From: an uncultured Ulvibacter sp.
GTDB taxonomy: Bacteria; Bacteroidota; Bacteroidia; Flavobacteriales; Flavobacteriaceae
Assembly: GCA_938041335.1 (NCBI GenBank)
Contig: CALIAF010000035.1
Coordinates: 1-45,585, forward strand
DNA length: 45,585 bases
Direction: 5' to 3'
The notes under the pieces were generated by a model that saw only the letters and a list, made by a program, of their open reading frames with translations, was not told the origin of the DNA and searched no databases. Made by a program: the position numbers and the translations under genes. This document shows positions 35,433-43,831 of this stretch, piece after piece (position 1 is the stretch's first letter; each line of letters begins with the position of its first letter).

Positions 35433-36581
35433 GTGACACAACCTATTTCGATTTCTTCAATTTCTTCAATTTCTGCCTTGGGTAATTCTTCTCAATCAGT
35501 ATGGAAAACCTATGTTCAAAAAGCGCGGTTGTTTTCTACAATGGATGGAGATTGGGTGTCTTGTATTTCAGAAGAAAGCGAACAAGCAATTTCAAGTTTA
35601 ATTGCTGAAAATCACAATTATAAAAATCTAGACAGAACGGTTTTACTTGCCATATTAAATGGGCGTAACTGTCTTAAAGATGTAAAATTTCCGAAGGGAA
35701 GAATTGGGATAAATATGGGTTCTTCTAGAGGAGCAACGGGTTTATTTGAAGTCTACCATAAACAGTTTTTAGAGCGAGAAAAAGTATCGCCATTTACTTC
35801 TCCTACCACCACTTTGGGGAACATCTCATCTTGGGTAGCTCAAGATTTAGGGATTGAGGGCGTCACGATCGATCATTCTGTTACCTGCTCCACCGCGATG
35901 CATGCTATTTTAAATGGGATCGCTTGGCTGCAAGCAGATATGGCAGATACATTTTTAGTAGGAGGGAGTGAAGCAGCATTAACGCCATTTACTTTGGCAC
36001 AAATGAAGGCCTTAAAATTGAGTGCTACATCTAATAACGTTTTGGCTTGCGAGTCTATGCGATTTGAGAAAACTAAAAATAGCATGGTGCTTGCAGAAGG
36101 CTCTGCAATGGCAGTTTTAGAGCGTGGTGTTTCAGAAAAAACAAAAGCAATAATAGCTGGTTATGGTTTTGCTTCAGAAATATTAGAACATAATAGTTCT
36201 ATTTCTGAACATGCAGATTGCTTCCAGAAATCTATGCGTCATGCGCTGGCTTCTGCAAACCTTGAAACAGTAGATGTCATTGTAATGCACGCTCCCGGAA
36301 CCGTGAAAGGAGACCGAGCAGAGAAAAACGCAATTGACGTTGTTTTTGAGAGGCAACTTCCTTTATTGACCTCAAATAAGTGGTTGTTAGGACACACTTT
36401 TGGTGCCAGTGGTATGTTCAGTATAGAGCTTGCCGTGATGATGTTGCAACATAACAAGTTTATCGAGAATCCATATTTCAGTAATGCAAGACATCTAACT
36501 GAGCAGCTGCAAACAATTATGGTGAATGCCGTAGGATTTGGTGGGAATGCCGTGAGTATTATTCTACAAAAGCCTGAATAG
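35433..36581 (+). CDS. Divergent beta-ketoacyl synthase in the biotin cluster
   Basis: 382 residues from the GTG at 35433. A TTG at 35394 would add 13 residues of poor fit; no ATG is available. It has the KS thiolase fold and the complete catalytic triad, about residues 152, 286 and 321 from the GTG: Cys in VTCSTAMHA, His in VMHAPGT (HGTGT in ordinary KAS enzymes) and His in LGHTFGASGMFS. The sequence is well off ordinary FabF, so the acyl substrate differs. Its place between bioA and bioB, and the absence of bioC and bioH here, suggest a part in making the pimeloyl precursor. That is inference. Confidence 0.82.
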   Translation: MTQPISISSISSISALGNSSQSVWKTYVQKARLFSTMDGDWVSCISEESEQAISSLIAENHNYKNLDRTVLLAILNGRNCLKDVKFPKGRIGINMGSSRGATGLFEVYHKQFLEREKVSPFTSPTTTLGNISSWVAQDLGIEGVTIDHSVTCSTAMHAILNGIAWLQADMADTFLVGGSEAALTPFTLAQMKALKLSATSNNVLACESMRFEKTKNSMVLAEGSAMAVLERGVSEKTKAIIAGYGFASEILEHNSSISEHADCFQKSMRHALASANLETVDVIVMHAPGTVKGDRAEKNAIDVVFERQLPLLTSNKWLLGHTFGASGMFSIELAVMMLQHNKFIENPYFSNARHLTEQLQTIMVNAVGFGGNAVSIILQKPE

Positions 36582-37039
36582 TCTCAGATGAAACGACTGT
36601 TTTTTGAATAAAGCATGTTGTCTGGTTGAGCGCAGTCGAAACCTCCTTGAGAAAGATAAATCTAAACGCAATCGCAAATAACAAAACGTACTAGTTTACT
36701 TGAGTATCTAAATTTACTAATGTACCTCCTTGCCCCGGTATAGTCTTGGTTTAGTATACAAAGCTGTAACAATTTTGTAAACCAACGACTAATATCTTGC
36801 TTGTGTGTCTCAACACTGCGAAGCTTCAAAATTATTAAGTGTTGAAAACCAATCATTTTATAGACATGCTAAGTACATTCTAAACTACAATTAATATCCC
36901 GATTTGGTGCTAAAACCTAAGCGCTTCACAGAACGTGTTTTATTAAAATATGTTAGTATCCTTGTGAACAATCTATAGCACAAAACCTCCGGATATTTTT
37001 AAGAAGGTAGTATATTTCTAATCTTAAAAACAAATAAAA
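36582..37039. other. Gene-free stretch between the ketoacyl synthase and the NfeD-like gene
   Basis: 458 bases. It starts with a copy of a flavobacterial intergenic repeat (36619-36652), followed by two potential hairpins (36746-36753 with 36778-36785; 36811-36817 with 36838-36844), which could be part of a small RNA, and AT-rich DNA leading to the flotillin operon with a TATATTTC near 37011. A 64-codon frame on the minus strand (36662-36856) is not convincing. Confidence 0.5.
36619..36652. repeat. Intergenic repeat, left flank of the flotillin pair
   Basis: Contains GTCTGGTTGAGCGCAGTCG and then AAACCTCCTTGAGAAAG. The same ends, GTCAGGTGGA and AAACCTACCTTGAAAAG, appear in the same orientation at 39145-39203 on the other side of the flotillin operon. 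Confidence 0.6.
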
Positions 37040-37615
37040 ATGGAACAATGGTTTGATGCGCTCAGCACGTTTGAAAAAGTCTATTGGATTACTGCCGGGA
37101 TTTCTTCTGTGATTTTTCTCATCCTTCTTGTATTAACCTTTATAGGAGGTGAAGTAGATGATATGGGGGATGTTGATACAGATATTGATGGCGATGTTGG
37201 TATTGACTTTCAATTTCTGTCTTTCAAAAACTTAATGGGATTTTTTACCATTTTTGGATGGAGCGGTATTGCTTGTCTTGATGCAGGTTACTCCACTGGG
37301 ATCACTATTGTAGTGTCAGTAATTTGTGGTCTAGCAATGATGTCTGCAATGGCAGCACTTTTTTATTATTTAGGAAAATTGACCAGTGATGGTTCGCTTA
37401 AAATGAAGAACGCTTTAAATAGCGTAGGTGAAGTGTACCTAACAATAGGTGCAAATAGATCAAGTATTGGAAAAGTTCAAGTAAATGTACAAGGCGGATT
37501 AAGAGAATTAAACGCTCTAACAGATGAGGATCACGACTTAAAACAGGGGGATATAATAACAGTTACTAATGTAACAGACAACGGAATTTTAATTGTAAAC
37601 AAACACACTCAATAA
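37040..37615 (+). CDS. NfeD/YuaF-like membrane protein
   Basis: 191 residues. One helix near the N-terminus (about 14-36), an acidic loop (GGEVDDMGDVDTDIDGDVG), two more helices (about 63-111), and a C-terminal OB-fold-type domain (NSVGEVYLTIGANRSSIGKV, ALTDEDHDLKQGDIITVTNV) match the NfeD partner of bacterial flotillins. It starts the two-gene operon, with one base between its stop codon and the next ATG. It probably anchors and organises flotillin domains in the inner membrane. Confidence 0.8.
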   Translation: MEQWFDALSTFEKVYWITAGISSVIFLILLVLTFIGGEVDDMGDVDTDIDGDVGIDFQFLSFKNLMGFFTIFGWSGIACLDAGYSTGITIVVSVICGLAMMSAMAALFYYLGKLTSDGSLKMKNALNSVGEVYLTIGANRSSIGKVQVNVQGGLRELNALTDEDHDLKQGDIITVTNVTDNGILIVNKHTQ

Positions 37616-37616
37616 T

Positions 37617-39029
37617 ATGCTAACACTACCATTACAACTAGAAGCTTTTGCAGGTTTAGCCGCCGTAGGTTTCGCAATACTATTTTTCTTTATCATCATT
37701 ATCACATTTATACGCAGGTATAAAAGGTGCCCATCAGACCGTATTTTAGTAGTCTACGGTAAGGTAGGTACAGGAAATTCTGCCAGATGTATTCATGGTG
37801 GAGCCGCCTTTATCTGGCCCGTAATCCAAGATTATGAGTTTTTAGATTTAACGCCTATTTCTATAGAGGTGAACTTAGTGAATGCACTGAGTAAGCAAAA
37901 CATTCGTGTAAATGTTCCTTCTAGATTTACCATTGGTGTTTCTACAGAGCCAGGAGTTATGCAAAATGCTGCAGAGCGTTTGTTAGGTCTTGGACAACAA
38001 GAAATACAAGAATTAGCGATGGAGATCATCTTTGGTCAATTACGTTTGGTAGTTGCCTCTATGGATATTGAAGAAATCAATAATGACCGTGACAAGTTTT
38101 TGACTAATATCTCTAACAGTGTTGAGAGTGAACTTAAAAAAGTAGGTCTTAAATTAATAAACGTAAACATTACAGATATCGTAGATGAGTCTGGCTACAT
38201 TGAAGCATTAGGTAAAGAAGCAGCCGCCCATGCAATTAACGCAGCTCGTAAGTCTGTTGCAGAAAAAACAAGAGATGGATCTATTGGTGAAGCAAATGCA
38301 GTACAAGATGAGCGAACACAAGTAGCGGCAGCAAATGCACAAGCCGTAGAAGGAGAAAATACCGCAAAAATCGCGGTTGCAAATTCAGACTCTTTAAGAA
38401 GACAGAGAGAAGCAGAAGCAGAGCGTGTTGCGATAGCTTCGGAAAAAGTCCAAACGGCAAAAGCCTTAGAAGAATCATATTCAGCAGAAAAAGCAGCAGA
38501 AATATCGCGTGCCGAAAGAGAAAGAAGCACACAATTAGCAGATATCATTGTACCAGCAGAAATTGATAAAAGAAAAGTAGAGATTGATGCAGAAGCAGAG
38601 GCAGAAAGAATTAGAAGATTGGCTAGAGGTGAGGCAGATGCGATTCTATTTAAAGCACAGGCCGAAGCACAAGGACTCTATGAAGTGCTTACAAAGCAAG
38701 CCCAAGGTTTTGATCAAATCGTAAAAGCAGCAGGGAACAGCTCGCAAGATGCTGTACTATTATTAGTGGCAGATAAGTTGCCAGAACTAGTAAAACTTCA
38801 AGCAGAAGCTATTGCTAATATTAAGATAGATAAAGTAACCGTATGGGAAAATGGTGGCACCGGAAAAGATGGCAAAACCGCAACTTCAAACTTTATATCA
38901 GGTATGTATGGTGCAGTACCACCATTGCAAGAAATGTTTAATATGGCAGGAATGCAATTGCCAGATTACCTTAAGGGTAAAGAGATAGAAGGTGAAACTA
39001 CAAAAGAGATTTCTGAAAAGAAAGAATAG
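37617..39029 (+). CDS. floA: Flotillin (SPFH-domain scaffold protein)
   Basis: 470 residues. An N-terminal membrane segment (about 12-33) and an SPFH domain (about 40-220, with CPSDRILVVYGKVG and LGLGQQEIQELAMEII) are followed by a long Ala/Glu-rich coiled coil (about 200-400) with RREAEAERVAIASEKVQTAK-type repeats typical of flotillin. It forms oligomers in ordered membrane patches. It pairs with the NfeD-like protein, which is the usual arrangement. A strong terminator follows. The symbol is used in the generic sense for bacterial flotillin. Confidence 0.9.
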   Translation: MLTLPLQLEAFAGLAAVGFAILFFFIIIITFIRRYKRCPSDRILVVYGKVGTGNSARCIHGGAAFIWPVIQDYEFLDLTPISIEVNLVNALSKQNIRVNVPSRFTIGVSTEPGVMQNAAERLLGLGQQEIQELAMEIIFGQLRLVVASMDIEEINNDRDKFLTNISNSVESELKKVGLKLINVNITDIVDESGYIEALGKEAAAHAINAARKSVAEKTRDGSIGEANAVQDERTQVAAANAQAVEGENTAKIAVANSDSLRRQREAEAERVAIASEKVQTAKALEESYSAEKAAEISRAERERSTQLADIIVPAEIDKRKVEIDAEAEAERIRRLARGEADAILFKAQAEAQGLYEVLTKQAQGFDQIVKAAGNSSQDAVLLLVADKLPELVKLQAEAIANIKIDKVTVWENGGTGKDGKTATSNFISGMYGAVPPLQEMFNMAGMQLPDYLKGKEIEGETTKEISEKKE

Positions 39030-39047
39030 AAATTTCTTAAATAGTAA

Positions 39048-39080
39048 AGACCTGCAAATTAATATTGCAGGTCTTTTTTT
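39048..39080 (+). terminator. Terminator of the flotillin operon
   Basis: AAGACCTGCAA/TTGCAGGTCTT (39048-39058 with 39065-39075, loop of six) is followed by a T run. Confidence 0.93.
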
Positions 39081-39144
39081 ATTTCAATCCTACAAGGGAG
39101 TTGAAAGGATGTTATTTTTCTTATTTTTGAAATTAAATATCATT

Positions 39145-39203
39145 GTCAGGTGGAATACTTGGACTTCGCTCAGTGTAAACTGAGGTCTAAACCTACCTTG
39201 AAA
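39145..39203. repeat. Intergenic repeat, right flank of the flotillin pair
   Basis: It starts TTGTCAGGTGGA, the same head as in the repeats at 491-598 and 624-731, and ends AAACCTACCTTGAAAAG like the copy at 36619. It can fold: CTCAG-TGTAAA-CTGAG in the middle and AGGTgG with CcTACCT outside. Confidence 0.6.
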
Positions 39204-39263
39204 AGGCCTATCTAAACAAATTAACGAATACCAAAAAGTTATCCGCCTCCGCGAGCAATAAAC

Positions 39264-40352
39264 ATGACAGAAACAAAACACAACTGGACAAAAGCAGAAG
39301 TAATGGAAGTATATAATACACCATTAATGGAGTTGTTATACCAAGCCGCAACGATACACAGAGAGAATCATAACCCCAATCTAGTTCAGGTTTCTACATT
39401 GCTTTCAATAAAGACTGGTGGTTGCCCAGAAGATTGTGGCTATTGTCCTCAAGCAGCAAGATATCACACAGATATTGAAGGCAACGATTTAATGAGTGTG
39501 CAACAAGTAAAGGCACAGGCATTACGCGCAAAATCTAGCGGAAGCTCCCGAGTTTGTATGGGAGCGGCTTGGCGAAATGTGAAGGACGGACCAGAATTTG
39601 ACAATGTTTTAGAAATGGTTCGTACCATTAATAAATTGGATATGGAAGTATGTTGTACACTGGGTATGATTACAGAAAATCAAGCACAGCGTCTTGCAGA
39701 GGCAGGATTATACGCTTACAATCACAACCTAGACACGAGTGAAGATTATTATAAAGATGTAATTTCCACACGAGCTTTTCAAGATAGACTAGACACCATT
39801 GATAATGTGCGTAAAACAAATGTTACGGTGTGTAGTGGAGGTATTATTGGTATGGGAGAGCAACTAGAAGATCGTGCAGGAATGCTCGTGGCATTGGCGA
39901 GTTTGAGCCCACAGCCAGAAAGCACGCCAATTAATGCATTAGTTCCTGTAGCAGGAACGCCTATGGAGGAGTTTGAAAAAGTCTCTATTTGGGAAATGGT
40001 GCGTATGGTTGCCACAACAAGAATCATTTTACCAAACACGCAAGTACGACTTTCTGCCGGAAGAACAGATATGTCTCGTGAAGGACAAGCTATGTGCTTC
40101 TTTGCAGGAGCGAATTCCATATTTGCGGGAGATAAACTATTAACTACCCCTAACCCTGATGTAAACGAAGACATGAAAATGTTTGAACTTTTAGGATTAG
40201 AACCTATGAAACCTTTTGCGAAGAAAGATCAACCAGAATCTGTAGAAGCGCAATACTCTAAGTACAAAGCACAAGGCGAAAAGCCAAAATGGTCTCGACC
40301 AGGGCACACAATTGAGCGTAATGTAGAGGCAAAAGCAAAAGCTAAACTTTAA
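39264..40352 (+). CDS. bioB: Biotin synthase
   Basis: 362 residues. It inserts sulfur into dethiobiotin. The radical SAM motif is C54-x3-C58-x2-C61 (GGCPEDCGYCPQAARYHT). The [2Fe-2S] ligands are present: Cys in SRVCMGAAWR, Cys in EVCCTLGM, Cys in TVCSGGIIGMGE and Arg in NTQVRLSAGR. YNHNLDTSEDYY and SINALVPVAGT-type segments agree. It is the last biotin gene of the cluster and is separated from the others by the ketoacyl synthase and flotillin pair. The lysine-rich C-terminal tail is slightly longer than in E. coli. Confidence 0.97.
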   Translation: MTETKHNWTKAEVMEVYNTPLMELLYQAATIHRENHNPNLVQVSTLLSIKTGGCPEDCGYCPQAARYHTDIEGNDLMSVQQVKAQALRAKSSGSSRVCMGAAWRNVKDGPEFDNVLEMVRTINKLDMEVCCTLGMITENQAQRLAEAGLYAYNHNLDTSEDYYKDVISTRAFQDRLDTIDNVRKTNVTVCSGGIIGMGEQLEDRAGMLVALASLSPQPESTPINALVPVAGTPMEEFEKVSIWEMVRMVATTRIILPNTQVRLSAGRTDMSREGQAMCFFAGANSIFAGDKLLTTPNPDVNEDMKMFELLGLEPMKPFAKKDQPESVEAQYSKYKAQGEKPKWSRPGHTIERNVEAKAKAKL

Positions 40353-40362
40353 GTTAAGGCAA

Positions 40363-41256
40363 ATGAAATTTTCTATATTCATTTTATGTAGCTGCTTATT
40401 TTTAATAAGTTGCGATACTGATGATGAAAATATTTGCGCCCCAGTAACCCATGTTTTTATTGATGAAATAGAAGCAACTTTTGCAACAGTTGAATATGAT
40501 TTGAGGGATAACATCAATTATCAAATTGAGTATGGAGTTTCTGAGTTTTCCATTGGTACCGGTACAAAACTAATTGTTGATGCCAATTTTGCCACCTTAC
40601 TTTTAGATTTAGTGCCTAGTACAGACTACGACGTTTATGTAAGAGCACTCTGCAGCGGGAATAACTTAAGTGATTATGCTAATGTGGTTAGTTTTACCAC
40701 AGCTAATCTTTCCTGCAATCCACCTATCAATGTAACGGCAACTGTTATCGATTACAACGAGGCATTAGTCAGTTGGGAAGCAAGTTCCAACAATGAAATT
40801 TCTTATGAGATTGAATACGGTTTCACAGATTTTGAGTTAGGTATGGGCATTATGAAACCCGCTTCTGAAACTGAATTGTTATTAGATGCCTTAGTAGTTG
40901 GTACGAGTTACGACTATTACATCCGTTCCTACTGTGACGGGGAGGTAAGTATTTTTGAAGGTCCATTTATTTTTACCACAAGAGCTTGTGTACTACCCTC
41001 CAGTTTTATGATTTCTGAAATAACGAGTACAACGGCACTCGCTTCTTGGGAAGGCAATGGCGAAGTCTCTTGGGAGTTAGAGTATGGAGTCGCTGGTTTT
41101 GAATTAGGAGATGGAGAGGTTATATTTTTAGGAGAAACAGAAGTAGAGCTACCAGATCTAAATACAGGCACTAGCTATGATGCTTTTTTACGAGCTAATT
41201 GTGGTCCCAATGGGCGAAGTGCCTATATAGGTCCAGTTACTTTTATTACCTTGTAA
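40363..41256 (+). CDS. Secreted lipoprotein with three fibronectin type III-like domains
   Basis: 297 residues. A lipoprotein signal peptide ends at LFLISC, so the mature protein starts at a lipidated Cys near residue 20. Three similar units of about 90 residues follow, each with the pattern YQIEYGVSEFSIGTG, SWEASSNNEISYEIEYG or WELEYGVAGFELGDG, then Tyr-rich strand endings, as in FnIII domains. It starts 10 bases after bioB, but this is likely coincidental to function. It is probably a surface or periplasmic binding protein of unknown ligand. Confidence 0.7.
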   Translation: MKFSIFILCSCLFLISCDTDDENICAPVTHVFIDEIEATFATVEYDLRDNINYQIEYGVSEFSIGTGTKLIVDANFATLLLDLVPSTDYDVYVRALCSGNNLSDYANVVSFTTANLSCNPPINVTATVIDYNEALVSWEASSNNEISYEIEYGFTDFELGMGIMKPASETELLLDALVVGTSYDYYIRSYCDGEVSIFEGPFIFTTRACVLPSSFMISEITSTTALASWEGNGEVSWELEYGVAGFELGDGEVIFLGETEVELPDLNTGTSYDAFLRANCGPNGRSAYIGPVTFITL

Positions 41257-41308
41257 AGCCGCTTTATAAAAGGTGGTACGGTTCATTAATTTTAATAACA
41301 AAAAAGAA

Positions 41309-41316
41309 TATCTTTA
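41309..41316 (+). promoter_or_regulatory. -7 box of the small barrel gene
   Basis: TATCTTTA lies 22 bases before the ATG at 41339. The -33 element is not clear. Confidence 0.4.
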
Positions 41317-41338
41317 TCATAACAAATACAGCAACAAC

Positions 41339-41878
41339 ATGAAAACACTTTTTACATTTATTTTAGCACTGGCATCAACAGCAATTTTTGCACAAGCCTA
41401 TACAGGACAAGGAGATACAAAATTTCAAGTAGGGGTTAATCTACAAGAAGAAGGTACTGGTATTAATGCTACATATGACGTGGGTATTGGAGAAAACATC
41501 TCTTTTGGAGTTTCTACTATATATCTATTAGGAGTAACAGACTTTGAAGACGAAACGATGGGTCTAATAGAAAACGCAGAATTTCTGGACCGTTTTGATG
41601 TACGTGCTCGTTTTAATGCAAACTTAAGTAACGTACTTAATATTGACGAAAATTTTGATTTGTATCCTGGGCTTAACTTAGGATTGAAAAACTTTGGAGG
41701 TCACTTAGGGGCTCGCTATTTCTTTACAGAAGGATTTGGGGTGTACACAGAGTTACAAGTTCCATTTGCATCTTATAAGAAAGAAGGTGACTACACACTT
41801 GAAGAGGCGCCATCAATACCAAGAAAGCAATTAAACGATCAGTTTAATGTAAGTTTTGGTGCGGTATTTAATATTTAA
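41339..41878 (+). CDS. Small outer-membrane beta-barrel protein (DUF6646-like)
   Basis: 179 residues from the ATG at 41339; the 22 upstream codons have no signal peptide and are rejected. The signal peptide KTLFTFILALASTAIFAQA is followed by alternating strands with Gly and aromatic residues (FQVGVNLQEEGTGINATYDVGIG, here KFQVGVN plus INATYDVGIG; LYPGLNLGLKNFGGHLGARYFFTEGFGVY, here LYPGLNLGLKN plus GHLGARYFF) and the C-terminal FNVSFGAVFNI. This fits a small eight-stranded barrel. The family name is a guess from memory. It overlaps the end of recX by 11 bases, tail to tail. Confidence 0.7.
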   Translation: MKTLFTFILALASTAIFAQAYTGQGDTKFQVGVNLQEEGTGINATYDVGIGENISFGVSTIYLLGVTDFEDETMGLIENAEFLDRFDVRARFNANLSNVLNIDENFDLYPGLNLGLKNFGGHLGARYFFTEGFGVYTELQVPFASYKKEGDYTLEEAPSIPRKQLNDQFNVSFGAVFNI

Positions 41879-42350
41879 GTTTCTCATTAATAAACTCATA
41901 AATCATAGCGGACTCCCAGCCACGATATAGCAGGTAGTCCGCTACTTTTTTGCGCTTTTTTGAGACGGAGGTTTCATTCGCAACTTGGTGTAATCTCTTT
42001 TCTGCCAAGGCATCAAATGTGGTGTAGTAGTCTTTTGAGTCAATCTCTTTTAAAGCTAGTTTAATATTGTATTCAGAAATTTTCCGTAATTTGAGTTCGC
42101 GCTTGATTCTACTCTTTCCCCATTTTTTGATTCTAAATTTCCCACGAGCAAAAGCCTGAGCAAAGCGTGTCTCGTTTAAAAAATTATGCTGGATGAGGTG
42201 CCCTAAAATTTCATCTATCGCTTGCGGGATCATCCGCATTTCTTTGAGTTTCTTTTCTACATCATAATGACAACGCTCTTGATAGACGCAATAGCGTTCT
42301 ATTTTGCGTTTGGCTTCTTCTAGAGTGTATGTTTTTTTGGGTTGGTGCAT
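41868..42350 (-). CDS. recX: Regulatory protein RecX
   Basis: 160 residues. It is a modulator that binds RecA filaments. Family marks are the tandem three-helix repeats: YCVYQERCHYDVEKKLKEM near residue 19-37, HLIQHNFLNETRFAQAFARGKFRIKKWGKSRIKREL and KKVADYLLYRGWESAMIYEFI (each read in shorter parts, such as FLNETRFAQAFARGKFRIKK). It is not linked to recA here. Confidence 0.88.
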   Translation of the reverse strand: MHQPKKTYTLEEAKRKIERYCVYQERCHYDVEKKLKEMRMIPQAIDEILGHLIQHNFLNETRFAQAFARGKFRIKKWGKSRIKRELKLRKISEYNIKLALKEIDSKDYYTTFDALAEKRLHQVANETSVSKKRKKVADYLLYRGWESAMIYEFINEKLKY

Positions 42351-42376
42351 TGGGTGGTAATGATATGGATTAGTTT

Positions 42377-42384
42377 TATATTTG
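42377..42384 (+). promoter_or_regulatory. -7 box of the second T9SS cargo gene
   Basis: TATATTTG (exact consensus) with a TTG at 42350-42352, 24 bases upstream. The ATG at 42411 follows 26 bases later. Confidence 0.5.
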
Positions 42385-42410
42385 CCAATAATCCAAGAAC
42401 AAATTCATCT

Positions 42411-43667
42411 ATGAAAGCATTTATTCCTGCCTTACTATTAATTTTATTTTATTCAATTGATATTTATGCACAATGCGAAGCTATTGAGCCGAGTGATCTA
42501 TATGCTTGTGAATCTGATGGAGATGGTATCGAGTTATTTGATTTGACAGTAAGGGATGCCGAGATTATTGGAGATAATCCAATGGATGATTTTTTTGTAA
42601 CCTACCATGAAACTGATTTTCACGCAGAAGATAACACTAATATTCTTCCTGATATATATGAAATTTCAAATCCATTTTTTAAAATTATTTTTGCAAGATT
42701 AAATCAAATAAGTACAGGTTGTTTTGATGTGGTTCCATTAACACTGCGTGTTGACGAATATCCACCAATCAGTACACCAGATGATATCTTTATTGAAGAT
42801 ACGGATAATGATGGTATAGTATTTTTTGATTTAACCAGTGTAGAAGCAGAAGTTCTTGCTGGTTTAACAGGAGGACCATATTGGGTAACTAATCATTTAA
42901 CTGAAGTTGATGCAGAGAATTGGGAGAATTTCATTTTTAATGCAAATGTTTACGAGTTTAATTCAATGGAAGAAGGGGATTGCCAAGAAATATATGTTAG
43001 AGTTACAGAAGCTAATTCGTTGTGTCACTCTGTAATTAACTACAAGATTGGGATATTTATGGATCCTGACTTTGATGGTCTAACAAGTCAATTAGAAGAT
43101 CTAAATGAGAATGGCGATTATGATGACGATGACACAGATGGTGATGATATCCCAAATTATTTAGATAGTGATGATGACAATGACCTAGTAGAAACAAGCA
43201 TAGAAAGAATGGGAGATGGGTCTGGAGTTCCTATGATTACTGGGTATGTGGATACAGATGGTGACACAATAGAAAATTATCTTGATAATGATGATGATGA
43301 AGATGGCGTGCTTACAGCAGATGAAGATTATAATAATAATGGTTCACCTTTAGATGATGATACTAACAATAGTAATATTCCAGATTTTTTAGAGCAAGAA
43401 GTTGCTTTAAGTATTAATGATTTAGTGTTAGAAGGTGTCTCTTTATTTCCAAGCCCTGTAAAGAATAATATAAATCTTGAATTTTCAGAATTTTTAGAAT
43501 ATGTAGAAGTTACTTTATTAAGCTTTGATGGTAAAGAAATTATGTCAAGTATTCTCAATAACACCAAAAATACAAGTTTAGATGTACAATTTTTAAGCTC
43601 AGGGGTCTATTTTATCTCACTTTCCAATAATCGTCATACTTACATTAAAAAGTTTATTAAATATTAA
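42411..43667 (+). CDS. Secreted protein with Asp-rich repeats and type IX sorting domain
   Basis: 418 residues from the ATG at 42411, which gives the signal peptide KAFIPALLLILFYSIDIYAQ. Two similar ~100-residue units (ESDGDGIELFDLT and DTDNDGIVFFDLT mark their starts) are followed by a calcium-binding type region, about 225-330, with DPDFDGLTSQLEDLNENGDYD, DTDGDDIPNYLDSDDDNDLVE and DTDGDTIENYLDNDDDEDGV, each a DxDxDG-type loop like thrombospondin type 3. The C-terminus (LFPSPVKNNINLEF to GVYFISL) is a type A T9SS domain. It is a surface protein of unknown role. Confidence 0.85.
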   Translation: MKAFIPALLLILFYSIDIYAQCEAIEPSDLYACESDGDGIELFDLTVRDAEIIGDNPMDDFFVTYHETDFHAEDNTNILPDIYEISNPFFKIIFARLNQISTGCFDVVPLTLRVDEYPPISTPDDIFIEDTDNDGIVFFDLTSVEAEVLAGLTGGPYWVTNHLTEVDAENWENFIFNANVYEFNSMEEGDCQEIYVRVTEANSLCHSVINYKIGIFMDPDFDGLTSQLEDLNENGDYDDDDTDGDDIPNYLDSDDDNDLVETSIERMGDGSGVPMITGYVDTDGDTIENYLDNDDDEDGVLTADEDYNNNGSPLDDDTNNSNIPDFLEQEVALSINDLVLEGVSLFPSPVKNNINLEFSEFLEYVEVTLLSFDGKEIMSSILNNTKNTSLDVQFLSSGVYFISLSNNRHTYIKKFIKY

Positions 43668-43760
43668 TAGTATTATATTCATCTCTTAACATTTCAGCAG
43701 AAAGAAGACATTTATAAATATCAATTAATCTTCATTTTCGATTTCGATTTCAAAAATAAA

Positions 43761-43800
43761 AAAACCCCTCACTAAAAATAGCAAGGGGTTTTTAATTTTT
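43761..43800. terminator. Bidirectional terminator between the T9SS gene and rng
   Basis: AAAACCCCT/AGGGGTTTT (43761-43769 with 43784-43792) is flanked by A and T runs, so it can serve both converging genes. Confidence 0.88.
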
Positions 43801-43831
43801 GTCCAAAAAGTTTTCACTTTTAAAACGGGTT

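Noticed and set aside
36662-36856. 64-codon minus-strand frame
   Set aside because: No recognisable domain, poor start context, and it covers the hairpin region; it is likely chance.
38195-38548. Long minus-strand frames inside the flotillin gene
   Set aside because: They mirror the Ala/Glu-rich coiled coil of the real gene, which leaves few stops in the opposite strand.
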